Assembly (NCBI RefSeq): GCF_030408915.1
Contig: NZ_CP047654.1
Span: 2,542,001 to 2,606,000, forward strand
Source of the DNA: Corynebacterium guangdongense
Lineage (GTDB): Bacteria > Actinomycetota > Actinomycetes > Mycobacteriales > Mycobacteriaceae
Reading direction: 5' to 3'
DNA length: 64,000 bases
The position numbers and the translations under genes are program-made. Of this stretch, positions 29,040-37,407 are shown one piece after another (position 1 is the first letter of the stretch; each line of letters starts with the position of its first letter). A model generated the notes under the pieces. That model was not told the origin of the DNA and made no database searches. It saw nothing but the letters and a program-made list of their open reading frames with translations.

Positions 29040-30335
29040 TCAGCGCAGGCGCGTGCCGACGAAGCCGGCGGCCAGGGTGTTGCCGGAGGCCTTGTCGATG
29101 AGCAGGAAGTTGCCGACCGCGCCGCGGGCGGCGTACTCCTCGACCGGAATCTCCTGCGCGACCTCGATGGTGACGTGGGCGATCTCGTTGAGCTGGACCA
29201 CGCCCGGCTCCTCGCGGTCATGGGCCGGATCGTCGATGTCGAGGACACGGTCGATGGCGGCGACGCGGCCGCGCTCCAGGCGGGCGCCGTAGCGGACCTT
29301 GACCTGCTGACCGAGCTTGATCTCGCGCTCGCTCATGCCGACGAGGGTCGCCTCGAAGGTGCGGACCGACTCCGGGCGCTCGCCGCCCATGATGAGGTCG
29401 CCGCGGACCAGGTCGATGTCGTCGGCCAGGCGCAGGGTGACGGAGTCCCCGGCGTTGGCGGTCCTGGCCGTCTCGAGTCCGTCGGAGGTGTCGATGGCGG
29501 TGACGGTCGAGGTGCGGCCGTACGGCAGGGAGACCTCGTCGCCGACGCTGACGGAGCCGGCCTCGACGCGGCCGGCGTAACCGCGGTAGTCGGTGGCGTG
29601 CTCGCGGATGACGTACTGGATCGGGAAATGGAAGTCGAGCTCGTCGGCGCGGCCGTGGGCCACCGGAACGGACTCGAGGACCTGCAGCACGGTCGGGCCG
29701 GTGTACCAGTCCATGTTGGTGCTGGCCTCGACGACGTTGTCGCCCTTGAGCGCGGAGATCGGGACGACATGGGGTTCGGCGACGCCCAGCTCGGCGGCCT
29801 TCGCGGTGAAGGTCTCCTCGATCTCGCGGAACACCTTCTCGGAGTAGTCGACCAGATCGATCTTGTTGACGGCCAGGATGACGGTCTTGACGCCCAGGAG
29901 GGAGGCGATCGTCAGGTGGCGGACGGTCTGCTCGACGACGCCGTGGCGGGCGTCGACAAGCACGACGACGACCTGCGAGGTGGACATGCCGGTGACGGTG
30001 TTGCGGGTGTACTGCACGTGGCCCGGGCAGTCGGCCAGGATGAAGGCGCGCTCGTCGGTGGCGAAGTAGCGGTAGGCGACGTCAATGGTGATGCCCTGCT
30101 CCCGCTCGGCGCGCAGGCCGTCGACCAGCAGGGACAGGTCCAGGCCCTCGAAACCGCGGTCCTCCGAGGAGCGCTGGACGGAGTCCAGGGTGTCGGCGAG
30201 GACGGACTTGGTGTCATGCAGCAGGCGACCGACGAAGGTGGACTTGCCGTCGTCGACGGAGCCGGCCGTGCACAGGCGCAGGGTCTCGCGGTCGTCGAAG
30301 ATGTGGCGGGTGGTCTCGGTAACGGGAGCACTCAT
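29040..30335 (-). CDS. cysN: Sulfate adenylyltransferase subunit 1 (CysN)
   Basis: 431-residue GTPase subunit of ATP sulfurylase. G1 GSVDDGKSTFVGRLLHD near residue 26, G3 DCPGHVQYTRNTVTG near residue 108, G4 NKIDLVD near residue 156, then two beta-barrel domains. With CysD it makes APS from sulfate and ATP, driven by GTP hydrolysis. No APS kinase domain is fused at the C-terminus (length ends with the EF-Tu-like barrel). The ATG overlaps the cysD stop (TGATG) and has AGGAGG upstream. Confidence 0.96.
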   Translation of the reverse strand: MSAPVTETTRHIFDDRETLRLCTAGSVDDGKSTFVGRLLHDTKSVLADTLDSVQRSSEDRGFEGLDLSLLVDGLRAEREQGITIDVAYRYFATDERAFILADCPGHVQYTRNTVTGMSTSQVVVVLVDARHGVVEQTVRHLTIASLLGVKTVILAVNKIDLVDYSEKVFREIEETFTAKAAELGVAEPHVVPISALKGDNVVEASTNMDWYTGPTVLQVLESVPVAHGRADELDFHFPIQYVIREHATDYRGYAGRVEAGSVSVGDEVSLPYGRTSTVTAIDTSDGLETARTANAGDSVTLRLADDIDLVRGDLIMGGERPESVRTFEATLVGMSEREIKLGQQVKVRYGARLERGRVAAIDRVLDIDDPAHDREEPGVVQLNEIAHVTIEVAQEIPVEEYAARGAVGNFLLIDKASGNTLAAGFVGTRLR

Positions 30336-31252
30336 CAGAAGTAGCCCTCCTTCTTGCGGTCTTCCATGGCGGATTCGGACAGTCGGTCATCGGCGCGGGT
30401 GGCGCCGCGCTCAGTGAGGGTGGACACGGAAATCTCGGCCAGCACCTCGTCGATGGTGGTGGCGTCGGAGTCAACGGCGCCGGTGCAGCTCATGTCGCCG
30501 ACGGTGCGGTAGCGCACGGTGCGGGTCTCGAGCTCCTCCCCCTTCTTCGGCTGGCCCCACTCACCGGCGGTCAGCCACATGCCGCCCCGGTTGAAGACCT
30601 CGCGCTCGTGGGCGAAGTAGATGCTCGGCAGCTCGATGCCGCGGGCGCCGATGTACTCCCAGACGTCGGTCTCGGTCCAGTTGGAGATCGGGAAGGCGCG
30701 GACGTTCTCACCCGGCAGCTTCTCGCCGTTGTAGAGGCTCCACAGCTCGGGGCGCTGGCGACGCGGATCCCAGCCACCGAAGGAGTCGCGCACGGAGAAG
30801 ACACGCTCCTTGGCGCGGGCCTTCTCCTCGTCGCGGCGGGCGCCGCCGAGGACGGCGTCGTAGCCGCGCTCGGCGATGGTCTCCACCAACGGGACGGTCT
30901 GCAGCGGGTTGCGGGTGCCGTCCGGGCGCTCCTGCAGGTCGCCGCGGTCGATCCAGTCCTGGACCAGGGCGACGTGAAGCCGGGCCCCGGTTTCGGCGAC
31001 CAGCCGGTCACGGAACTCGATGACCTCCGGGAAGTTGTGGCCGGTGTCCACGTGGACCAGCTCGAAGGGCACGGCCGCCGGGGCGAAGGCGCGCCGGGCC
31101 AGCTCGAACACCACGCAGGAGTCCTTGCCGCCGGAGAACAGCAGGCCGACCTTGTCGAACTGGCCGGCGACCTCGCGCAGGATGTGGATGGACTCGTTCT
31201 CCAGGTCCCGCAGGTGCGGGGACAAGGCTGTCTCAGTCACTGTCGTCGTCAT
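30335..31252 (-). CDS. cysD: Sulfate adenylyltransferase subunit 2 (CysD)
   Basis: 305 residues. The ATP pyrophosphatase loop is FSGGKDSCVVFELARRAF near residue 40; VHVDTGHNFPEVIEFRD and GGARRDEEKARAKERVFSVRD follow, as in other CysD. The C-terminus ends in MEDRKKEGYF, the conserved tail. I start at the ATG at 31252 (MTTTVTETALSPHLRDLENE), which matches known corynebacterial CysD; the longer frame would overlap cysH. Confidence 0.96.
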   Translation of the reverse strand: MTTTVTETALSPHLRDLENESIHILREVAGQFDKVGLLFSGGKDSCVVFELARRAFAPAAVPFELVHVDTGHNFPEVIEFRDRLVAETGARLHVALVQDWIDRGDLQERPDGTRNPLQTVPLVETIAERGYDAVLGGARRDEEKARAKERVFSVRDSFGGWDPRRQRPELWSLYNGEKLPGENVRAFPISNWTETDVWEYIGARGIELPSIYFAHEREVFNRGGMWLTAGEWGQPKKGEELETRTVRYRTVGDMSCTGAVDSDATTIDEVLAEISVSTLTERGATRADDRLSESAMEDRKKEGYF

Positions 31253-31287
31253 TGTCTTCTCGCTCATTCGTTGGGGATGGTCGTCGG

Positions 31288-32085
31288 CTAATCGGTGTGC
31301 AGTCCGCACTCGGTCTTGCCCGAGCCGGCCCAGCGGCCGGCCCGCGGGTCCTCGCCGGGGGCCACCGGAAGGGTGCAGGTGGCACAGCCGATGGAGGGGT
31401 AGCCCTGGTAGGTCAGCGGGTGGCTGATCAGGTCGTGGCTGCGGATGTAGTCCTCGGTGTCCGCCAGGCTCCAGGTGATGATCGGCGAGATCTTCAGGCG
31501 ACCGGTCTTGTTCAGGGAGAGGGCCGGCGCGTCGGCGCGGGTCGGCCCGTCGGCGCGGCGCAGGCCGTCGACGGCGCCGACGTAGGCGCTGAGCTCACGC
31601 TGGATGGGTTCAACCTTGCGCATGCGGCAGCAGGCGGTCGGGTTCCACTGGTACATGTTCTTGCCGTAGGTCTCGTCCTGCTCCTGACGGGAGAGGATGG
31701 CCTTCGCGCGGATGAGCTTGTTGCCCGGGTAGCGCGCCTCGACCTCGTCGGCGACGGTGAGGGTCTCGGCGAAGTGGTACTCGGTGTCGAGGAAGACCAT
31801 GTCGACGCCCGGCAGACGCCCCTGCGCCAGGTCCACCAGCACGGTGTTCTCCATGCTCATGGTCAGCACGACCGGTCCCGGCGCGTACTCCCTGGTCCAG
31901 TCGAGGATGTTGTCGGCGGTCTCATGGTAGAGCCGGTCGGCCCAGGCGTCGACAAGCTCCTCGTTACGCGCGGCGATGTCCGCGGGCAGCGGGTCGGCGC
32001 TGCGCTTGCCCTCCGGGCTGACGGCCGGGTCGCGGAAGGCGGCCTCGCCGCCCCCGCCGCCGAGCAGATTGATGCTGGTGACCAT
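31288..32085 (-). CDS. cysH: Adenylyl-sulfate (APS) reductase CysH
   Basis: 265 residues. The conserved cysteines CCRMRKVEP near residue 150 and CATCTLP near residue 234 should bind a 4Fe-4S cluster, which marks APS-type rather than PAPS-type reductases. The catalytic Cys is in KTECGLH at the C-terminus. Together with the absence of an APS kinase in the cluster this supports direct reduction of APS to sulfite. It starts three bases after cysX and is followed by cysD. Confidence 0.93.
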   Translation of the reverse strand: MVTSINLLGGGGGEAAFRDPAVSPEGKRSADPLPADIAARNEELVDAWADRLYHETADNILDWTREYAPGPVVLTMSMENTVLVDLAQGRLPGVDMVFLDTEYHFAETLTVADEVEARYPGNKLIRAKAILSRQEQDETYGKNMYQWNPTACCRMRKVEPIQRELSAYVGAVDGLRRADGPTRADAPALSLNKTGRLKISPIITWSLADTEDYIRSHDLISHPLTYQGYPSIGCATCTLPVAPGEDPRAGRWAGSGKTECGLHTD

Positions 32086-32088
32086 CGT

Positions 32089-32382
32089 CTACTTCTCTCC
32101 TTCGTGCTGTGAATCTGATCCAGTCTCCCCTGAAACGCCGAATTTTGCACTGTGACCGTGCCGATCGAGCGACTTCTGCCACGCCTCCTCGGTGGACACG
32201 GCGGGGGCAGGCTGATGGACCGGATCATTCTGGCCGTGGAACATCACCGAGAACACGCGCAGACATTCCTGGCAGGCCCAGGCGAAATCGCCTTCCTCGT
32301 CGGGGAAGAGATCCATGCCGCCGCAGTAGGGGCAGTGGGTCGGATGGTTGCGGTTGGGGTTCGGTTCCCGGCGGAAGGCCAT
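32089..32382 (-). CDS. cysX: CysX, small double-CxxC protein
   Basis: 97 residues. CPYCGGMDLFP near residue 19 and CQECLRVF near residue 37 give two CxxC pairs 16 residues apart, as in a zinc ribbon or rubredoxin-like site. The C-terminal half is hydrophilic and probably flexible. In C. glutamicum cysX lies at the same place, and with Fpr2 it was proposed to pass electrons to sulfite reductase. The ATG overlaps the cysI stop (TAATG). Confidence 0.85.
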   Translation of the reverse strand: MAFRREPNPNRNHPTHCPYCGGMDLFPDEEGDFAWACQECLRVFSVMFHGQNDPVHQPAPAVSTEEAWQKSLDRHGHSAKFGVSGETGSDSQHEGEK

Positions 32383-34058
32383 TACTTGATGTCCTCCTCG
32401 TCGGCGCGCAGCACCCAGTCCCGGAAGATCTCGCCCTCGGCGCGCTTCTCCTTGTAGTTGGAGACGACGCGGACGACATAGTCCGTCAGCTCGGTGGAGG
32501 TGACCTTGTGGCCGCGGATCTTGCGGCCGAAGTTCGCCCCCTCGCCGACGGTGCCGCCCAGGTGGACCTGGAAGCCCTCGACGCGGTTGCCCTCGGCGTC
32601 TGTGACGGTCTGGCCCTTCAGGCCGATGTCGGAGACCTGGGTGCGGGCGCAGGCGTTGGGGCAACCGTTGAGGGAGATGGTGATCGGGGAATCCAGGTCC
32701 CCGAAGCGCTCCTCCAGCTCGTCGGCCAGCTCGATGGCGCGGGATTTGGTGGTCACGTGCGCCAGCTTGCAGAACTCCAGGCCCGTGCAGGAGAGCAGGC
32801 CACGGCGGAACTCGGAGGGGCTGGCGTAGAGCCCGAGCTCGTCGAGCTCGCGGGAGAAGTCCTCGATCTGATCCTTCTCCAGATCCAGGAAGAGGATCTC
32901 CTTGAAGGGGGTGTGTCGGATGCGGGTCAGGCCGTACCTCTCGGCCAGGTCGGCGACCGCGATGAGCTGCTCACCGGACATGTGGCCCAGGGTCGGCTTG
33001 GCACCGATGTAGAACCTGCCGTCGGCCTGCTCATGCACCCCGATGTGGTCGCGGTCGATGAGGTTGCTCGGCGGATTCGGGCCGTCCGGCAGCTTACGCT
33101 CGAGGTACTCGTCCTCGAGGATCTGGCGGAACTTCTCCGGCCCCCACTCGGCGACGAGGAACTTCAGGCGCGCACGGTTGCGCAGGCGACGATAACCGTA
33201 GTCACGGAAGATGCCGACCACACCGGCCCACACCTCCGGGACCTCGTCGACGGTGACGAAAACCCCGAGGGACTGGGCCAGCATCGGGTTGGTCGACAGG
33301 CCGCCACCGACGAAGACCTGGAAACCGGGGCCCAGCTCCGGATGAACGACGCCCTGAAAGGCGAGGTCCTGAATCTCGTGGGTGACGTCCTGGCGGGCGT
33401 TGCCGGAAATCGAGGACTTGAACTTGCGGGGCAGGTTCTGGAACTCCTCGCGCGGCAGCAGGTGCTCGTGGATGTAGTCGATGGCCGGCTGCCCGTCGAC
33501 GATCTCGTCGGCGGCGACGCCGGCGACCGGGGAACCGAGGATGACACGCGGGACGTCGCCGCAGGCGTCGAGAGTGTCCAGGCCGACGGTGGCCAGCTTC
33601 TCCCAGATCGCCGGCGCGTCCTCGATGCGCACCCAGTGCAGCTGGATGTTCTGCCGGTCGGTGAAGTCGACGGTGGAGCGGGCGTAGTCGCGGGAGATCT
33701 CACCCACGACCCGGGCCCGTTCCGGGGAGGACTGGCCGCCGTCGAAGCGGATGCGCATCATGAAGTACTTGTCGTGCAGCTCGGCGTTGTCCTTGCCGGT
33801 GTGCTCCCCGCCTAGGTTCTGCTTGCGCTGGGTGTACATGCCCACGAACTTCATGCGCGGGTACAGATCCGTCTCCTCGATGGAGTCGAAACCCTCCTTG
33901 GAGTACGTGTCGATGACACGCTGCATCACGGAGATGCCCGGCGCCACCTGCTTGATCTCCTCATCATGGTTGAGGGGGGTCATGCCGTCGATCTTCCACT
34001 GGCCCTCGGGCTTCTTGGCACGCGGCTTCCGGGCCGGCGTCGCGGTCGTGGTCGTCAT
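32382..34058 (-). CDS. cysI: Ferredoxin-dependent sulfite reductase CysI (SirA type)
   Basis: 558 residues. Sirohaem/4Fe-4S ligands: CTGLEFCKLA near residue 430 and NGCPNACARTQ near residue 470, giving the C-x5-C and C-x3-C pattern. Substrate-binding basic residues sit in SRDYARSTVDFTDRQNIQLHW near residue 120. This single-subunit form resembles plant and mycobacterial SirA, taking electrons from ferredoxin rather than a CysJ flavoprotein. I take the ATG at 34058 (MTTTTATPARK), preceded by GGAGA; a TTG five codons earlier is possible. Confidence 0.96.
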   Translation of the reverse strand: MTTTTATPARKPRAKKPEGQWKIDGMTPLNHDEEIKQVAPGISVMQRVIDTYSKEGFDSIEETDLYPRMKFVGMYTQRKQNLGGEHTGKDNAELHDKYFMMRIRFDGGQSSPERARVVGEISRDYARSTVDFTDRQNIQLHWVRIEDAPAIWEKLATVGLDTLDACGDVPRVILGSPVAGVAADEIVDGQPAIDYIHEHLLPREEFQNLPRKFKSSISGNARQDVTHEIQDLAFQGVVHPELGPGFQVFVGGGLSTNPMLAQSLGVFVTVDEVPEVWAGVVGIFRDYGYRRLRNRARLKFLVAEWGPEKFRQILEDEYLERKLPDGPNPPSNLIDRDHIGVHEQADGRFYIGAKPTLGHMSGEQLIAVADLAERYGLTRIRHTPFKEILFLDLEKDQIEDFSRELDELGLYASPSEFRRGLLSCTGLEFCKLAHVTTKSRAIELADELEERFGDLDSPITISLNGCPNACARTQVSDIGLKGQTVTDAEGNRVEGFQVHLGGTVGEGANFGRKIRGHKVTSTELTDYVVRVVSNYKEKRAEGEIFRDWVLRADEEDIK

Positions 34059-34086
34059 GGGAATCGTCTCCAAACTCGATCAAATG

Positions 34087-34102
34087 CAGACAGAGCAGTC
34101 TG
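34087..34102. promoter_or_regulatory. McbR-type operator in the cysI leader
   Basis: CAGAC-N6-GTCTG, a perfectly symmetric variant of the McbR site (GCAGAC/GTCTGC arms when extended by one base). It sits 29 bases before the cysI start and about 55 bases downstream of its -10 box, so it would act as a roadblock or in concert with other sites. Confidence 0.55.
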
Positions 34103-34154
34103 CTCAAGCCACTCGGGCACGGCCGTCAAACACGCGGCCGTGCGGTTCGGATTG

Positions 34155-34183
34155 AACCTAACTGAACCACTCTGTCTGCGCAA
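34155..34183 (-). promoter_or_regulatory. Promoter of the cysIXHDNY operon
   Basis: TTGCGC (34178-34183), a 17-base spacer and TAGGTT (34155-34160) on the minus strand. The 34059-34424 gap contains this promoter, the divergent fpr2-like promoter and two McbR-type operators. The AT-rich part around 34240-34320 between the two promoters is a likely activator (CysR) region, but I cannot identify its motif. Confidence 0.6.
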
Positions 34184-34319
34184 TAAGTCCCGACCAGCCC
34201 GGAGTGGGCCGGGCGGGGATTTCCGGTCGGTTAATGGCCTGAGCACCAATTATGGACAACCCGACCCGGCTGAATCAAATGCCGGACCAAGAATGTAAAG
34301 GCCGGAAAATGAATAATAC

Positions 34320-34349
34320 TTGCCCTTCGGGTGGACCCTGCACTAGATT
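34320..34349 (+). promoter_or_regulatory. Promoter of the fpr2-like gene
   Basis: TTGCCC (34320-34325), an 18-base spacer and TAGATT (34344-34349), directly followed by the McbR-type operator at the expected transcription start. Confidence 0.6.
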
Positions 34350-34351
34350 CA

Positions 34352-34367
34352 CAGACCAAGCGGTCTA
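34352..34367. promoter_or_regulatory. McbR-type operator before the fpr2-like gene
   Basis: CAGAC-N6-GTCTA, one base from the consensus TAGAC-N6-GTCTA. It covers the predicted +1 of the fpr2-like gene, a classic repressor position. Confidence 0.75.
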
Positions 34368-34424
34368 GAGAGGTTCATGAGTGACCGCCCAAGCCTTAAG
34401 AGTCCCTGAAAGGTACGCGAAGCA

Positions 34425-34958
34425 ATGAGCACACGCACCCAGCTGCAGATCGCCGTCATCGGCGCCGGCCCCTCCGGCATCCACACCGCCGAGACTGCCA
34501 TCTGCCACGGCATGCGCGACGTTGCCGACGTCCGCGTCGACCTCATCGACTCACGGCCCACCGCGGCCGGACTGGTTCGCGCCCACTCCCCCATCGAAGG
34601 CTCCGTCGACGCGCTCGACCGGCTCGACGAGGAGCAGATCAGCCCCCATCTCCGCCTCATCGGCAACGTCACCGTCGGGACCGACATCCCGGCAGTCCTG
34701 CTCACCGGCTACTACGACGCCGTCATCAGCACCGTCGGTCTGCTTGACGGTGCCCTACAGTCCCCCGGGCACCTCGACCTGCGCTCCCTGGGTCCCGGCT
34801 CCACGGACGGCTCCGACCTGGTCGACGACCTGCGCGACGCCGGTCTGGCCGTCACCACCTGGCACGGCTGGTACCGCCTGGACGACTCCGTCCGTCGCGG
34901 TCAGCGCGGCTGGGAACGCGCCGTGGCCCAGGCCCACGCCGTTCCGGAGATGCCCTGA
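34425..34958 (+). CDS. Shortened Fpr2-like ferredoxin-NADP reductase homologue
   Basis: 177 residues, against about 450 for Fpr2/FprA of actinobacteria. The N-terminus is a good FAD site (IAVIGAGPSGIHTAETAI, residues 9-26) followed by the FprA-like VDLIDSRPTAAGLVRAHSP. The NADP domain that should follow is missing: after about residue 95 the sequence goes to YYDAVISTVGLLDG and a tail GWYRLDDSVRRGQRGWERAV that resembles the end of FprA proteins. The frame is intact and it keeps its promoter and McbR site, so it may be an expressed small FAD-fold protein, not a fresh pseudogene. Confidence 0.7.
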   Translation: MSTRTQLQIAVIGAGPSGIHTAETAICHGMRDVADVRVDLIDSRPTAAGLVRAHSPIEGSVDALDRLDEEQISPHLRLIGNVTVGTDIPAVLLTGYYDAVISTVGLLDGALQSPGHLDLRSLGPGSTDGSDLVDDLRDAGLAVTTWHGWYRLDDSVRRGQRGWERAVAQAHAVPEMP

Positions 34959-34980
34959 CCCCCGCACCGCCGCGCGGGGG
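34959..34980. terminator. Terminator-like hairpin after the fpr2-like gene
   Basis: CCCCCGC (34959-34965) and GCGGGGG (34974-34980) with an eight-base loop, just after the stop codon and before the convergent NERD gene. No T-run. Confidence 0.5.
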
Positions 34981-35004
34981 GCAGGTGGGCGGGCGGTTCC
35001 GCCC

Positions 35005-36303
35005 CTAGGCCAGTGGCCCCTCGGCCCCGTCTTCCCGCCCTGGTCGGGGGCCAGCCTCCGGGCGTCCAGGACGCGGACGGACGCCAGGCCCCTCAGTGCG
35101 TTCCTGATTCCCCGCGAGCAGGGTCACCAAACGTTGATGCCGCCGCGCCGGCGCCCCCTGGACGGGCCCGGCCGGAGACAGATTCTGCCCCTGGAGCAGT
35201 GAGCGAATCACGCGGGCCGTGTCGGCGGCGTTCACCAGCAGCGGTTTGGCGTCACCCGCGTTGAACGTCTCGACCAGGCCCCCGTCGGAGGAATGGATGG
35301 CGATCATCGCGACAACCTCAGTGTCGGGCGGAAGGTGCCCCGCCACGACCCTCGCCGCCTTGGCGTGGCTGTTCGGCATGCTGAACCTGCCGTTCCTCTC
35401 GTAGTCCTCGATATGGTCACCCACCCAGGCGTAGGTGCCGTTCCGGTAGAACTTCGAGTCAATGAGGATCACCCGGTTGCCGTACACCACGGCATGATCC
35501 ACGTCCCAGGTGTCGCTGCCCGGAACCTTCAAGTTCTGAATCAGGGTCAGTCCCGGGTACTCCCCCGCGACGTCCCTGATGATGTCGGTGGTGAGTTTCT
35601 CCCCCTTGATGCCCTGCCACACCGCCCGCCGGTTCAGTCCCTTTCCGACCCCCGACAGCAGGGTGATTCCGGCCATCCCGAACACCTCAAAATCCGGGGG
35701 CCTGACGACACGGGGCTGGCGCAGCTCATTCCGCGTCTCCGGGCGGGCCAGATCCAGGTGAGCCGCCACCCACGAAAATTCCTCGCCGAGATCCTCCACC
35801 AGGCGCGTCTGCTCATTGACCACGTCCTCGACGATCCATTTCACCTTGATGGACTCGGGTGCCGTCCGGAGGACGCCGAGGAGGTATCCGACGGTGACGT
35901 AGGTCGGCGCGAACAGCCACAGGCTTTCGTGCCCCTGCACCGCCAGCCGCCAGCCGAGCCAGGTGGCCGGGAGTGCCACCCACGCCAGGATCAGCCCGAG
36001 GGCGACCTTCCACGCCGTCAGGCGCGAACCCAGAACCAGGCCCAGGCCGACCAGCCCCAGGTGGACGGCCACCGCCAGGGCCACCAGGAGAGCGACCAGG
36101 GCGAGGTCCGCCACACCGGACATGGCCCGCAGATAGTCCTCGATTTGGGGGAGGCGCTCCCGAAACTGCGCGAGAAACTCCAGGACGACGGCGCAAGGCA
36201 CCAGGGTGACGATGCCGAGGTTGACGGCCCTCGCCGCGGCGGAAGCCCCGGCAATGGCCGCCCCCCGATAATCCGCCCGGGCCTGACTAGCGTGCCTGGC
36301 CAT
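35005..36303 (-). CDS. Membrane-anchored NERD-domain protein
   Basis: 432 residues. About four hydrophobic segments occupy residues 25-160 (for example GVADLALVALLVALAVAVHL). Residues about 235-360 form a nuclease-related (NERD) domain: NLKVPGSDTWDVDHAVVYGN followed by VILIDSKFYRNGTYAW, in which the Asp and the D-S-K triad match the restriction-endonuclease-like active site. The C-terminus is Pro/Arg-rich. I start at the ATG at 36303, which has GGGAG upstream; the frame extends 59 codons further. No restriction or defence partner lies next to it. Function unknown; DNA processing or envelope sensing are possible. Confidence 0.7.
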   Translation of the reverse strand: MARHASQARADYRGAAIAGASAAARAVNLGIVTLVPCAVVLEFLAQFRERLPQIEDYLRAMSGVADLALVALLVALAVAVHLGLVGLGLVLGSRLTAWKVALGLILAWVALPATWLGWRLAVQGHESLWLFAPTYVTVGYLLGVLRTAPESIKVKWIVEDVVNEQTRLVEDLGEEFSWVAAHLDLARPETRNELRQPRVVRPPDFEVFGMAGITLLSGVGKGLNRRAVWQGIKGEKLTTDIIRDVAGEYPGLTLIQNLKVPGSDTWDVDHAVVYGNRVILIDSKFYRNGTYAWVGDHIEDYERNGRFSMPNSHAKAARVVAGHLPPDTEVVAMIAIHSSDGGLVETFNAGDAKPLLVNAADTARVIRSLLQGQNLSPAGPVQGAPARRHQRLVTLLAGNQERTEGPGVRPRPGRPEAGPRPGREDGAEGPLA

Positions 36304-36597
36304 CAGCGTCGCTCCCCCGCTCTTCCCGTGAGGCCGGCCGGATTCTGCCAATCCCCGGCCCGGAAAATGACGGCCGGGAGCCCCCAGTCGTTCCCATCGA
36401 TCATCAACTTTCGTGGTGTGAGGTCCCCGGAGTCCACTCCGGTTCCCGTGCGGACGCGTCCGGTTCCAATCCCCCGACACGAGGACATGATCATATCAAT
36501 CTATTTTCCCTGGCGAGGGGACTACCGCCCACATCCCACCCCCGGCCGACCCGCACCAGCTTCATCGGTGTCTTACTCGGCACCTTCATCGACATCT

Positions 36598-37257
36598 TCA
36601 TCGAGGAGGACAGGACTCCCCTCCCTGACGGGCCGCCTCGCCCGTGCGCAGAAGCCAGGCGTCCAGCCGGCGGCCACCGAACCACGCGGCGATGAACCCG
36701 ATGACGACGAGGGCGGCGATCACCCAGGTGGCGTCCTTGATCCAGCGCTCCGCCGCGACTCCGAGCAGCGCCACTGCGCCCGTGATCAGCCCGGCCCAGG
36801 CTGCGGCGCCGGCGAGGTTGGCCAGGAAGAACTTCGGGTAGGGCATTCGCATCGAACCGGCGAGGGGACCCGCGAGCATGCGCAACAGCGCCACGAAACG
36901 GCCGCCGGCAACCACCGGGAAGCCGTGCTGCCCCATGAGAGCCCGCATTCCGTCGAGGCGCTGCGGGGTCACCGCGGTCGGGAACCGGCGCTGCAGGCGG
37001 TCGAGAAGCACGTCGCCGTAGCGACGGCCGAGCGCGTAGCCGACGTTGTCTCCCACGGCGGCCCCGAGGACGGCGGCGAGGAAGACCCCGAGCACCGAGA
37101 TCGAGGAACTCTGGGGGAGGGCCAGCAACGCCGCTGAAATCAGGATCGTCTCGCCCGGGACCGGGATGCCGACCGACTCCAGGCCGGTGGCCAGGGTGAT
37201 TGCCGGATAGAGCGCGAGGGCGGGCAGGGCCAGGACGGCCGCGAGGAGCCCGCTCAT
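36598..37257 (-). CDS. DedA family membrane protein (VTT domain)
   Basis: 219 residues with about five hydrophobic segments. Signatures: ESVGIPVPGETILISAALLA near residue 28, GAAVGDNVGYALGRRYGD near residue 65, GQHGFPVVAGGRFVALLRMLAGPLAGSMRMP near residue 110 (conserved Arg residues). DedA proteins move lipid carriers or maintain membrane potential; the substrate is not predictable. I take the ATG at 37257 because the hydrophobic domain begins there. The region 36304-36597 upstream of the NERD gene contains no gene I can support. Confidence 0.85.
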   Translation of the reverse strand: MSGLLAAVLALPALALYPAITLATGLESVGIPVPGETILISAALLALPQSSSISVLGVFLAAVLGAAVGDNVGYALGRRYGDVLLDRLQRRFPTAVTPQRLDGMRALMGQHGFPVVAGGRFVALLRMLAGPLAGSMRMPYPKFFLANLAGAAAWAGLITGAVALLGVAAERWIKDATWVIAALVVIGFIAAWFGGRRLDAWLLRTGEAARQGGESCPPR

Positions 37258-37407
37258 GAGCGGACACCCCGCCAGAGCGGCAGGCTGGCGCCCGGCGCTG
37301 CGCCCCACCGGGGATGCGGGGGACGGGTGGGGGAATAAGCCCAGGAGGAGGCGGTCGTGGCTGTCATTGTGCTCCTCCGCTCCTCAAGCTCCGCCGACGG
37401 CGGGACC

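Noticed and set aside
36491..37267. 258-codon minus-strand frame overlapping the DedA gene
   Set aside because: Arg/Gly/Pro-rich shadow of the DedA frame; the DedA frame has proper membrane segments and family motifs.
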